From the NCBI GenBank assembly GCA_946886565.1, contig CAMPIX010000007.1:62001-126000 (forward strand): a stretch of 64,000 nucleotides of DNA, written 5' to 3'. Source of the stretch: an uncultured Altererythrobacter sp. (GTDB lineage Bacteria; Pseudomonadota; Alphaproteobacteria; Sphingomonadales; Sphingomonadaceae). The number at the start of each line of letters is the position of its first letter. Positions within the stretch are counted from its first letter, which is position 1. The notes below the pieces were generated by a model. The model was not told the DNA's origin and did not search any database. It saw nothing but the letters and a program-made list of their open reading frames with translations. Both the position numbers and the translations under genes were made by a program. This document shows positions 35,001-42,961 of this stretch, piece after piece.

Positions 35001-36788
35001 CGGGCCGATGGTGTCGCCTTCGGGCAGCGCGAGCGTGAAGTCGTGGATCGTGCCGAGCCGGCCCTCGTCGAGCGGGGTGGGGATTTCCGCGAGCACGCGG
35101 AAGCCGAAATTCTCGAGCGCGGGCACCGCGTCGGACAACGGCAGCGCGCCTTCGTGCTCGTAGATCTTGAGCCGCAATTGCGCTTCGGTGTCGCCTTCGA
35201 ACGCATAGAGGCGCGCGTCGCGCTGCGATGCGGCGGTGTTCGGCGCGTCGGAATCGACCGTCGAGAGATGGCGCATGCGCGCGATGTCGAGTGCGGCTTC
35301 GGCAGGGCCGTAATCGGTGCGGTAGGCGACGGGAAACGCTTCGGCGAAGCGGGTCGCGACCGCTGCGGCGCGGCCTGGCTCCATATGCTCGCCGAGTTCG
35401 CTCTCGACCGCTTCTGCCCAGCCGCGCAGCATCCTCTGCAGCCGGGCCTCGAGTTCGGCCTCCGGCGTGGCGACCTGCCCGCCGCGCAAGTCGAGCACGA
35501 AACGCAGCATCGCGAGGTTGCCGCCTTCGACCTGCAGGCTCCAGTCGAGCATCGTCGCCCCGGCGCCTTCCTCGAGCAGATCCTCGATCCGGTGGCGCAC
35601 CTGCGTCGCCAGCATGTCGCGCGGCATCCACACGAAGGCGAACAGGTGGCGCGCGAGCGGCGCCTCGACCAGAGCAAGCCGCGGGCGCGGGCGATCGACG
35701 AGGCTCATCATCGCGGTCGCGACGCGCTCGATGTCCTTGTCCGAGAAGCCGATGACCAGATCGTGCGGCAGCGCGTGCAAGGCGTGCACCAGCGCTTTTC
35801 CGGCATGGCCCGAGGCGTCGAAGCCGAACTTGTCCATCAGCCCCGAGACTTGCGCCCGCAGACGCGGAACCTGGGTCGGCGCAGCGGCGAGCGCGGCGCT
35901 GGTCCACACCCCGGCATGGATCGAAAGCGCGACGACTTCGCCGTCTTCGCGCAGCGGAACGATGAACAGGTCGAGCGGCACGCGGCGGTGGACGTTGGAG
36001 ACCCGGTTGGCCTTGATGATCAGCAGCTCGCGTCCGTCGTCGGCCGGGCCGAACCAATCGAATGCGCGCTCGTAGGATGGATCGGCGAGGATCTGCCTGG
36101 CGCTCTTGCGGCAGATGCCGAGCAGGCCCGAATGGCTGCCGTCGCGATGGCGCGTGAGGTGGCCGAGCTGGGTCAGCATTCCGCCTTCGAGCCAGCGAAG
36201 CAGTTCGGCGCCCTCGGCATCGTCGATCCGCGCGGCGTCCTCGCGCATCGCCTCGCGCATCTTGGGCCAGTCGGCGACCGCAGCGTGGACATCGGCCAGC
36301 GTCGCGCGCAGCGCGCGCTCGAGCTCGCGCCGCTGGCGTGCGTCGATCCGTACGGTTTCGACGTAGATCATCGACTCGCGCCGGGTATCGTCGCCCCGCT
36401 TGGCCGCAATATCCTCGAGCGTGCCATCGCCGTCGCGGCGCACGTGCACCACAGGGTGGACGAGCCGGTCGATCGCGAGCCCCTGCGCGGCGATCGTCGC
36501 GGCGACCGAATCGACTAGGAAGGGCATATCGTCGTTGACCAGCGCGATGCGCATGAAACGGCGCTCTTCGGTCGCCGAAGCAAGCGCGATCGATGCTTCG
36601 CCGCGCTCGCGCCGCGCCGCCGCTTCGAGCATGAACTGGGCCGCCTCGCGCACCTTCTCTTTCGCGAACGGGGTGTCGCCGGGCAGAAGCGAATCGCAGA
36701 TCCGCTCGGTCAAGGCTTTTGCGAGGGCCGGGCTGACGGCCGGCGGACGGCGGGACTTGTCGGAAGACGCGGCGGCTTTGGAACCCAT
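32064..36788 (-). CDS. NAD-specific glutamate dehydrogenase, 180-kDa class
   Basis: Very large GDH of 1574 residues that deaminates glutamate to 2-oxoglutarate with NAD, feeding amino-acid carbon into the TCA cycle. The N-terminal half (about 1-690) holds ACT-like regulatory segments. The catalytic part begins near [21 protein letters not shown] and contains [18 protein letters not shown] (catalytic lysine), [21 protein letters not shown] and [16 protein letters not shown] (Rossmann). A helical C-terminus follows. Start ATG at 36788 with GGAG eight bases upstream. The gene stands alone. Long open frames on the opposite strand are composition artefacts. Confidence 0.93.
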   Translation of the reverse strand: [1574 protein letters not shown]

Positions 36789-36919
36789 CGAAATTGCTCC
36801 GTCGGGCCGGTCGGCCCGGGCATCGTGCGCCACGCGGCGCGGAAATAATGTTGCGCGACTACGCCCAAGTCGGTCGCGCCGCAAGCGGGCTTGGCGGGGA
36901 ATTTCCGTTACGTCGCGGG

Positions 36920-37900
36920 TCAGACCATCGCCTGCTCAAGCAGCTCCAGGGTGCGCACCCGCGCGGCCGGATCGTATGTCGCGCCCGACAGCATGATCTC
37001 GTCGGCGCCGGTGCGCGCGACGAAGGCCTCGATCCGGGCTCTGGCCTGCTCGGGCGTGCCGATCGCCGAGGCCTCGCCGATATGTTCGAGGATCGCGCGC
37101 GCCTGCGGCGGCAGGCTGTCGCGGTAGCCCGCCACGGGCGGCGGCAGCTTGCCCGGGTTGCCGGTGCGCAGGCGGACGAAACTCTGTTCCTGCGAGGACG
37201 CCACGATCCGCGCTTCGTCTTCCGTTTCGGCGACGAACACGGTCATCGCGGCCATGACGTGCGGCCGGTCGAGCGCCTCCGACGGCTGGAAATCGCGCCG
37301 GTAGAGTTCGAGCGCGGCGTCGAGATGCGTCGGCGCGAAATGGCTCGCGAAGGCATAGGGCAGCCCGAGCCGCGCGGCGAGCTGCGCGCCGAACAGGCTC
37401 GAGCCGAGCATCCACATCTCGACCTGCGCTCCGAAGCCGGGCGTGGCGCGGATCGGCAGTTCGGGATCGCCCGCGAGCATGGCGCGCAGTTCCGCGACGT
37501 CGTGCGGGAAGAGCTCGGCGGCGCGGTGCAGGTCCTTGCGCAGCGCACGCTGGAGTTCGGGTCCCGCGCCGGGCGCGCGGCCGAGACCGAGGTCGACCCG
37601 GCCGGGGAACAGCGCCGCGAGCGTGCCGAATTGCTCGGCGATCACGAACGGGTTGTGGTTCGGCAGCATGATCCCGCCCGCGCCGATGCGGATGGTCGAG
37701 GTCGCATTGCCGACATGGCCGATCACCACCGAGGTCGCTCCGCCGCCGATGCCCTCCATCGCGTGGTGCTCGGCGATCCAGAAGCGCTCGCACCCGGTCG
37801 CCTCGGCGGCCTGCGCGAGTTCGGCGGTCGCGGCGTAGGCCTCCTCCAGCGTTCCGCCCTCGCGGATCGGAACGAGATCGAGGATGGAAAAACGAGTCAT
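36920..37900 (-). CDS. LLM-class flavin-dependent oxidoreductase (luciferase-like)
   Basis: TIM-barrel monooxygenase of 326 residues related to bacterial luciferase and YhbW/MsnO8. Motifs: FSILDLVPIREGGTLEEA, CERFWIAEHHAMEGI, RIGAGGIMLPNHNPF and LFPGRVDLGLGRAPG. These use reduced FMN from a separate reductase to oxidise an organic substrate, which cannot be named here. Its ATG overlaps the stop of the upstream TPR gene by four bases, so the two are co-translated although no functional link is obvious. Confidence 0.88.
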   Translation of the reverse strand: MTRFSILDLVPIREGGTLEEAYAATAELAQAAEATGCERFWIAEHHAMEGIGGGATSVVIGHVGNATSTIRIGAGGIMLPNHNPFVIAEQFGTLAALFPGRVDLGLGRAPGAGPELQRALRKDLHRAAELFPHDVAELRAMLAGDPELPIRATPGFGAQVEMWMLGSSLFGAQLAARLGLPYAFASHFAPTHLDAALELYRRDFQPSEALDRPHVMAAMTVFVAETEDEARIVASSQEQSFVRLRTGNPGKLPPPVAGYRDSLPPQARAILEHIGEASAIGTPEQARARIEAFVARTGADEIMLSGATYDPAARVRTLELLEQAMV

Positions 37901-38733
37901 GCGCTCTCCAACTGGTCGAGATAAGCCCGCGCGGTCGCCGCCTCGGCGCTGTCGGGCGCCGCCTCGATCACCGAGCGCCAGCTTTGCCGCGCGGCATCGT
38001 CGCGGCCCGCGAGCACGGCGATGACACCGGCCTCGAGCCCGACGGCCGGATCAAGCGGAGCCAGCTCGGCCGCGCGCTCGATCCGCGTCTGCGCCTCGGC
38101 GAGATCGCCTTCGCGCCGCGCGAGCGTTGCCGAAAGCAGCCACGCCTGCCCATTGTCGGGCAGAGCCGTGCGTGCCACGTCGAGCGCCGCCGCCGCATCA
38201 TCGGCGCGCCCGAGCGCGACCAGCGCAATCGCGCGGTCGATCGCGATCTGGCCGCGAATCGTGGCGTCGCCTGCCGTCTCGGCGTCGGCCTGCGCCCGGT
38301 CGAGCAGAGCGAGCGCGCCTTCCGCATCGCCGCCCGCCAGCAGAGCGCCGCCCGCCAGCGCGCCGCGCAGCGCTCGACCGCGCGGGTTGTCGGCAGGGGT
38401 CGCGTCGCGCGCGGCGAGGAAAGTTTCGGCAGCCGCCTCGCGCTGCCCGAGCTGCGCCTGGGCGACCCCCAGGCACTGGCCGGCGTCGCCACGCGCATCG
38501 GCATCGGTGGCCTCGGCGAGCCAGGCTTCGGCCTCGTCCACCGCGCCGCCCGGATCGGTCCGCGTCTGCGCCAGGCACCGGGCGAGGCGGCTCGTTTCGG
38601 GCAGGACCTCGACATAGGCGTTGCGCCGCGACATTTCGCGCTGCTGCTGCATCTCGGGCGGAAGCGGCGAGATCGGTTCGACCGTCGGCGCGGGGCCGAC
38701 CTGGAGCATGAGAGCGAGAAGCGGAGTCATCAT
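37897..38733 (-). CDS. Tetratricopeptide-repeat protein
   Basis: The 278-residue protein begins with a short hydrophobic segment (MMTPLLALMLQVGPAP), perhaps a signal sequence, followed by about five TPR-like helix pairs from residue 45 on (for example GQCLGVAQAQLGQREAAAET and GQAWLLSATLARREGDLAEA). TPR proteins are scaffolds for protein contacts, and this one is probably periplasmic or membrane-attached. The start is the first of two adjacent ATG codons. It lies 14 bases after the alpha/beta hydrolase gene, forming a three-gene operon with the luciferase-like gene. Confidence 0.78.
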   Translation of the reverse strand: MMTPLLALMLQVGPAPTVEPISPLPPEMQQQREMSRRNAYVEVLPETSRLARCLAQTRTDPGGAVDEAEAWLAEATDADARGDAGQCLGVAQAQLGQREAAAETFLAARDATPADNPRGRALRGALAGGALLAGGDAEGALALLDRAQADAETAGDATIRGQIAIDRAIALVALGRADDAAAALDVARTALPDNGQAWLLSATLARREGDLAEAQTRIERAAELAPLDPAVGLEAGVIAVLAGRDDAARQSWRSVIEAAPDSAEAATARAYLDQLESA

Positions 38734-38747
38734 CGTGCGGCGTCCGG

Positions 38748-39485
38748 TTACGGGATGGGAAGCGCGGCCACCGTACGCAACAGCAGATCGATATCCTGCG
38801 TGCGCGAAAGCCGGTGGTCCCCATCCTTGACCAGCACGACCTGTACCTCGCCCGAACGCAGCGCGGCAGCGGTGCGCAGGCTTACCTCCCATGGCACGTC
38901 GCCGTCGGCCTGCCCGTGGAGCAGGCGGACCGGGCAATCGATCGCGATTGCGCGCTCGAGCAGGCGCAGCGTCTCGGCGTCCTGCCAGAACGTCGCGTGG
39001 GTCGGGGTGGGCCGGGGTCCGTAGGGGTTGTCCTCGAAAATGGTGCGCCCGGCCTGCAAGTCCGCCTTCTGGGCATCGTCGAAACCCCAGTCGGAAAAAT
39101 CGGGTGCGACGGCGATCCCGACCATGCTCGCCAGCCGCCCGCTCAGCGCCTCCCCTACGAGCAGCATAAGCCAGCCGCCCATCGACGAGCCGACCAGCAC
39201 GACCGGCCCCTCGACCTCGGCTTGGATCAGCGCGAGCACTTCCTCGCACCAGCGCGACAGCGTTCCCTCGGCGAAGTCGCCGTCGCTTGCGCCGCAACCC
39301 GAATAGTCGAGCAACAGGCAGGCGCGCCCCTCGGCCGCCGCCCAGTCGAAAACCGCGCTCGCCTTGCCGCCCGCCATGTCGGACATGTAGCCGGGGAGAA
39401 ACACGATGGTCGGCCCGGCGCCGCGGTTATGCCGGAAAGCAATGCGGCGCCCGTCGGGCATGGCGTGGTGCTGGATTTCGCTCAT
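38748..39485 (-). CDS. Alpha/beta hydrolase
   Basis: The 245-residue serine hydrolase has the nucleophile elbow VLVGSSMGGWLML (GxSxG, about Ser101), the oxyanion region FLPGYMSDMAGGKA, a candidate acid Asp in LLHGQADGDVPW and the histidine in VKDGDHRLSR. LDYSGCGASDGDF is typical of small esterase/thioesterase-like members. The substrate is unknown. The ATG at 39485 gives the family-like N-terminus MSEIQHHAMPDGRRIAF. Confidence 0.87.
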   Translation of the reverse strand: MSEIQHHAMPDGRRIAFRHNRGAGPTIVFLPGYMSDMAGGKASAVFDWAAAEGRACLLLDYSGCGASDGDFAEGTLSRWCEEVLALIQAEVEGPVVLVGSSMGGWLMLLVGEALSGRLASMVGIAVAPDFSDWGFDDAQKADLQAGRTIFEDNPYGPRPTPTHATFWQDAETLRLLERAIAIDCPVRLLHGQADGDVPWEVSLRTAAALRSGEVQVVLVKDGDHRLSRTQDIDLLLRTVAALPIP

Positions 39486-39540
39486 CGTCGGGCCATGCCC
39501 GCAAGCCGTGCGGCATGGCAACCCCGCGTCGCGCGTATGG

Positions 39541-39645
39541 TCAGTAGAGTGCGGGCGGCTCGTAAAAGCGCGACGGCTCCTCGCTGCGGTCACCGCAGCC
39601 GGCGAGCGCGAGGCAGGCGAACAGCAATGTGGCGATGTGCTTCAT
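39541..39645 (-). CDS. Small lipoprotein, 34 residues
   Basis: A 34-residue product with a lysine-containing N-region, a hydrophobic stretch and the lipobox LALAGC, cleaved before Cys18, leaving only a 17-residue mature peptide (CGDRSEEPSRFYEPPALY minus its last residues would be too short for a fold). GAGGAAG lies just before the ATG. It is the last gene of the small operon that contains the XRE regulator, seven bases after it. Function unknown; possibly a tiny outer-membrane-attached peptide. Confidence 0.5.
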   Translation of the reverse strand: MKHIATLLFACLALAGCGDRSEEPSRFYEPPALY

Positions 39646-39652
39646 GGCTTCC

Positions 39653-39844
39653 TCACTCGGGCCGGAATATAGCCTCGATCGGCATGTCGAACAACTCGGC
39701 GATGCGGAAGGCGAGCGGCAGCGAGGGATCGTAGCGGCCCGTCTCGATCGCATTGACGCTCTGGCGCGACACCGCGAGCCGCTGGGCGAGGTCCTGCTGG
39801 CTCCAGTCGCGCTCGGCGCGCAGGACCTTGAGGCGGTTCTTCAC
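39653..39844 (-). CDS. Small XRE-family transcriptional regulator
   Basis: The 63-residue protein is essentially one helix-turn-helix domain: LKVLRAERDWSQQDLAQRL, then AVSRQSVNAIETGRYDPS and AFRIAELFDMPIEAIF. This compact form (YozG/HigA-like size) commonly follows a membrane-protein gene and controls its own operon. The start is GTG at 39844, overlapping the upstream stop as GTGA. Two 18-base dyads at the operon promoter (40636-40653 and 40667-40684) are candidate binding sites. Confidence 0.85.
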   Translation of the reverse strand: MKNRLKVLRAERDWSQQDLAQRLAVSRQSVNAIETGRYDPSLPLAFRIAELFDMPIEAIFRPE

Positions 39845-40479
39845 GCGGGCTCCCCCGCGGCCCGGTCGCGCCATGCCATCCAGCATTGCGCCAGCCCCAT
39901 ACCGATCGCCCAGACAGGGAAGGTCCACCAGGCCCAGACGTGCGGGACCACGCCAAACGTTTCGAGGAATCCCCAGAAGCTGCCCGCCGCGAGCACCACG
40001 CCGAGCCCGAACAGCGAAGCCATCGCGGCGCGGTGGCGGAGGAACTCGTCCTCCTCCTCGATCAGATACCGCGCCATGGCCCAGATCATCACGAAGATCG
40101 GCAGCACCGGCAGCAGGGCTATGGCGAAAGCGCCTGCACCCGTCAGTTCCATCCGCTCGTGCAGCGTGATCGCGAGGCCGAGCCCGAGGACGTAGCCGAA
40201 CGATCCCGCCATGAAGCGCCTGGTATAGCGCACGACGGCGGGACTGAGGTGGCCCGTCTCGCGCTGGTGCGCCAGCGAGGACCGGACCAGCGGCACGATC
40301 AGCAACATCGCTCCGCACATCAGGACGAAGCCGGTCGTCCCGTCGATCGCGTCGCTCATCCGCAGGCCGGCGATCGCGGCGAACGAGCCCGCCATGAGCC
40401 CGCCCCAGAACCCGCGCGAGCGGCCCGCCGGCCGGACTATCGCGGCGCTCACCGGGCGCTCTTTCGCGGCAGGCTGCAT
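39841..40479 (-). CDS. Integral membrane protein of unknown function
   Basis: The 212-residue protein has about six hydrophobic helices in three pairs (around 25-60, 85-140 and 150-205). MARYLIEEEDEFLRHRAAMAS, a charged cytoplasmic loop between helices, is a recognisable feature shared by membrane proteins that lie beside small XRE regulators. No transport motif is visible. It is co-translated with the XRE gene and overlaps the 3' end of the preceding 54-residue gene by 31 bases. Confidence 0.75.
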   Translation of the reverse strand: MQPAAKERPVSAAIVRPAGRSRGFWGGLMAGSFAAIAGLRMSDAIDGTTGFVLMCGAMLLIVPLVRSSLAHQRETGHLSPAVVRYTRRFMAGSFGYVLGLGLAITLHERMELTGAGAFAIALLPVLPIFVMIWAMARYLIEEEDEFLRHRAAMASLFGLGVVLAAGSFWGFLETFGVVPHVWAWWTFPVWAIGMGLAQCWMAWRDRAAGEPA

Positions 40480-40613
40480 TTGCTACCGTCGAGGAAGAAC
40501 GGCGCGGTCAGAACCGCTGCGATCGTCGTCCAGTCGGGCAGCACGTCGACGATGTTGAGCAGGGCTATAGCCATCACGGCGGTGCCCCAGATCAAGGCGC
40601 GGGTATGGATCAT
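40449..40613 (-). CDS. Small membrane protein, 54 residues
   Basis: The 54-residue product starts MIHTRALIWGTAVMAIALLN and contains one or two hydrophobic helices (about 7-24 and 28-41) followed by a basic tail (SLPRKSAR). GGGAG stands eight bases before the ATG, a good ribosome binding site. Its 3' end overlaps the next gene. It is the first gene of a four-gene operon ending with the small lipoprotein. No family recognised. Confidence 0.6.
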   Translation of the reverse strand: MIHTRALIWGTAVMAIALLNIVDVLPDWTTIAAVLTAPFFLDGSKCSLPRKSAR

Positions 40614-40635
40614 CGGTCAAGCTCCCTTGTTCCTT

Positions 40636-40684
40636 TGTAAAGCGACCTAGACATGAGCTCACGCGATGTCAAGCGACCATGACA
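40636..40684 (-). promoter_or_regulatory. Promoter of the XRE operon with two operator-like dyads
   Basis: On the minus strand TTGACA (plus 40667-40672) and TAGGTC (plus 40644-40649) are spaced 17 bases, pointing to the 54-residue gene. Each element sits in one copy of an 18-base dyad, TGTCATGGTCGCTTGACA and TGTCTAGGTCGCTTTACA, identical at 15 of 18 positions and centred 31 bases apart, about three helical turns. Binding would block the promoter. Confidence 0.5.
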
Positions 40685-40715
40685 ATCTGCATATGACGCT
40701 TGTCGCCATCCCGGC

Positions 40716-40743
40716 TTGATCGCGCGAAATGTCGCGGCTATCC
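40716..40743 (+). promoter_or_regulatory. Candidate thrS promoter placing the start at the leader ATG
   Basis: TTGATC (40716-40721) and CTATCC (40738-40743), 16 bases apart, would start transcription near 40750-40752, so the leader frame would be read from a leaderless or almost leaderless message. No Shine-Dalgarno sequence precedes the leader ATG, which agrees with this. Promoter assignment is by eye. Confidence 0.35.
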
Positions 40744-40751
40744 ACTGCGTC

Positions 40752-40820
40752 ATGAACGCACCCGGCTTTACGACCACTACCACCACCCGGCTCGTCCGGG
40801 GGCGGTCGGTCGCGCGCTGA
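40752..40820 (+). CDS. Threonine leader peptide upstream of thrS
   Basis: A 22-codon frame reading MNAPGFTTTTTTRLVRGRS, then VAR and stop. It contains six consecutive threonine codons (40770-40787, using ACG, ACC and ACT) and lies 131 bases before the threonyl-tRNA synthetase start, on the same strand. Known amino-acid leaders regulate by ribosome stalling at such runs when the charged tRNA is scarce. The following RNA can form mutually exclusive hairpins, described separately. It encodes no recognisable protein domain and the peptide itself probably has no function. Confidence 0.75.
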   Translation: MNAPGFTTTTTTRLVRGRSVAR

Positions 40821-40850
40821 CGCGACCTGCCGCCGCCCGGTTTCGGGCGG
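40786..40850 (+). promoter_or_regulatory. Attenuator-like alternative hairpins before thrS
   Basis: Three competing stems are visible. Arm 1 CCCGG (40786-40790) pairs with CCGGG (40796-40800). Arm 2 GGGCGG (40800-40805) can instead pair with CCGCCC (40833-40838). Arm 3 CCGCCCG (40833-40839) can pair with CGGGCGG (40844-40850) over the loop GTTT. A ribosome stalled in the threonine run covers arm 1 and favours the 2:3 stem; one reaching the stop covers arm 2 and frees 3:4. No T-run follows 3:4, so termination may need Rho or the stem may act differently. Confidence 0.6.
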
Positions 40851-40951
40851 TGCGGCGTTCCTCCCGAAATCGCTGATCCCACCACCGCCGCTCTTCAAGC
40901 GCGCGCCGCGCTGTGCCATGGCGCTGGCCAAACGAACGGACGACGAGACCC

Positions 40952-42961
40952 ATGACCGAACTGCTCAAGATCAGCCTGCCCGACGGATCGGTGCGCGAGG
41001 TCGCGCCGGGCACGACCCCGGCAGACATCGCCGCGGCGATCGGCCCGGGTCTCGCCAAGGCCGCGCTCGCCGCGCGCGTCGACGGAGAATTGCGCGACAT
41101 CACGCGCCCGTTCGACGGCGATGCGCAGCTCGCGCTGGTCACCGCGCGCGACGAGGCCGATGCGCTCGAACTGGCGCGCCACGACTACGCCCACGTTCTG
41201 GCCGAGGCGATCCAGGCGTTGTGGCCGGGTACGCAGATCACTTTCGGCCCCTCGACCGACGACGGCTTCTACTACGACGTGAAGGCCCCCGACAGCCGCG
41301 ATCCGTTCTCGATGGACGACCTGCCCGCGATCGAGGAGAAGATGCGCGAGATCATTCGCGCCGACAAGCCGCTGCGCCGCGAAGTCTGGAGCCGCGAGGC
41401 GCTGATCGACAAGTGGAGTTCCGAAGGCGAGAGCTTCAAGGCCGAATGGGCGCAGGAACTGCCCGAGAACGAGGAGTTGACGGTTTACTGGTCGGGTAGT
41501 GACTGGCTCGACATGTGCCGCGGCCCGCACCTCGCCAGCACCGGCAAGCTCGACCCGCAGGCGTTCAAGCTGATGCGCGTCGCCGGCGCCTACTGGCGCG
41601 GCGACCAGAACAATGCGCAGCTCACGCGCATCTACGGCACCGGCTGGCTCAACAAGAAGCAGCTCGACGCGCACCTCCACAAGCTGGAGGAGGCGGCCAA
41701 GCGCGACCACCGCAAGCTCGGCCGCGAGATGGACCTGTTCCACTTGCAGGAAGAGGCGCACGGCAGCGTGTTCTGGCATCCCAACGGCTATCGCATCTGG
41801 CGCGCGCTCGAAGCCTACATGCGCCGCAAGATGGACGGAGCCGGCTACCGCGAAATCAAGACGCCGCAGCTGATGGACGTGCGCCAGTGGGAGCAGTCCG
41901 GCCACTGGGGCAAATATGCCGAGAACATGTTCGCCGTGCCCGATATCGTGCCCGAGGTCGACGACAGCGGGGCGGGCGCGGAACCCCGCGTCGCCGCCGA
42001 CGCCGACTGGATGGCGATCAAACCGATGAACTGCCCGGCGCACGTGCTGGTCTTCAAGCAGGGCATCACCTCCTACCGCGACCTGCCGATCCGGCTGGGC
42101 GAGATGGGCTGCTGCCACCGCAACGAACCGCACGGCGCGCTCCACGGGCTGATGCGCGTGCGCCAGTTCACGCAGGACGACGCGCACATCTTCTGCACCG
42201 AGGCGCAGGTCGTCGAGGAAGTGCGTGCCTTCTGCAAGCTGGCCGACGCGGTCTATTCGGACTTCGGCTTCAGCTACGAGATCAAGCTCGCGCTGCGTCC
42301 CGAAAAGCGGCTCGGCAGCGATGCCGACTGGGATAAGGCCGAACAGGAACTGCGCGACGCGGTCGAAGAAGCGGGCATGGCCAACGCCGACTACGGATGG
42401 GAGGAACTGCCCGGCGAAGGCGCGTTCTACGCCCCCAAGCTCGAATGGCACCTGACCGACGCGATCGGGCGGACGTGGCAGGTCGGCACGATCCAGGGCG
42501 ACCGCGTGCTGCCCGAGCGGCTCGACGCGAGCTACGTCGGCGAGGACGGTGAGAAGCATCGCCCGGTCATGCTGCACCGCGCGATCTTCGGCTCGTACGA
42601 ACGTTTCATCGGCATCCTGATCGAACATTTCGCCGGACGCCTGCCAGTGTGGCTCGCGCCGACGCAGGCGGTGGTGGCGACGATCGTCTCCGACGCCGAC
42701 GGCTATGCTAGCGAGGTACTGGCCAAGCTCGAAGCCGCGGGCATCCGCGCCGACGCCGACCTGCGCAACGAGAAGATCAACTACAAGGTCCGCGAACACT
42801 CGCTCGCCAAGGTCCCCCACCTGCTGGTGGTCGGCAAGCGCGAGGCCGAGGAAGGCACCGTCGCGGTGCGCACGCTGGGCGAACAGCACCAGAAGGTGAT
42901 GCCGGTGGACGAGGCGATCGCGATGCTGCGCGAGGCCGCGACCCCGCCCGACCTGCGGTGA
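40952..42961 (+). CDS. thrS: Threonyl-tRNA synthetase
   Basis: Class II aminoacyl-tRNA synthetase of 669 residues. Order of domains: TGS (about 1-62), editing domain with [10 protein letters not shown] (HxxxH) and [11 protein letters not shown], the catalytic core with [32 protein letters not shown] (zinc cysteine) and [22 protein letters not shown], and the anticodon-binding domain from about 560. The ATG at 40952 gives the family-like start [13 protein letters not shown]. Its expression is probably controlled by the leader described upstream. The stop overlaps the acetyltransferase start. Confidence 0.96.
   Translation: MTELLKISLPDGSVREVAPGTTPADIAAAIGPGLAKAALAARVDGELRDITRPFDGDAQLALVTARDEADALELARHDYAHVLAEAIQALWPGTQITFGPSTDDGFYYDVKAPDSRDPFSMDDLPAIEEKMREIIRADKPLRREVWSREALIDKWSSEGESFKAEWAQELPENEELTVYWSGSDWLDMCRGPHLASTGKLDPQAFKLMRVAGAYWRGDQNNAQLTRIYGTGWLNKKQLDAHLHKLEEAAKRDHRKLGREMDLFHLQEEAHGSVFWHPNGYRIWRALEAYMRRKMDGAGYREIKTPQLMDVRQWEQSGHWGKYAENMFAVPDIVPEVDDSGAGAEPRVAADADWMAIKPMNCPAHVLVFKQGITSYRDLPIRLGEMGCCHRNEPHGALHGLMRVRQFTQDDAHIFCTEAQVVEEVRAFCKLADAVYSDFGFSYEIKLALRPEKRLGSDADWDKAEQELRDAVEEAGMANADYGWEELPGEGAFYAPKLEWHLTDAIGRTWQVGTIQGDRVLPERLDASYVGEDGEKHRPVMLHRAIFGSYERFIGILIEHFAGRLPVWLAPTQAVVATIVSDADGYASEVLAKLEAAGIRADADLRNEKINYKVREHSLAKVPHLLVVGKREAEEGTVAVRTLGEQHQKVMPVDEAIAMLREAATPPDLR

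Noticed and set aside
32916..36518. A 1200-codon open frame on the plus strand opposite the glutamate dehydrogenase gene
   Set aside because: It is antisense to a gene with clear family motifs, has no recognisable domain and a composition expected from high-GC third positions.
40659..40931. Minus-strand frames across the thrS leader region
   Set aside because: No motif or ribosome binding site; they run antisense to the leader and its hairpins.
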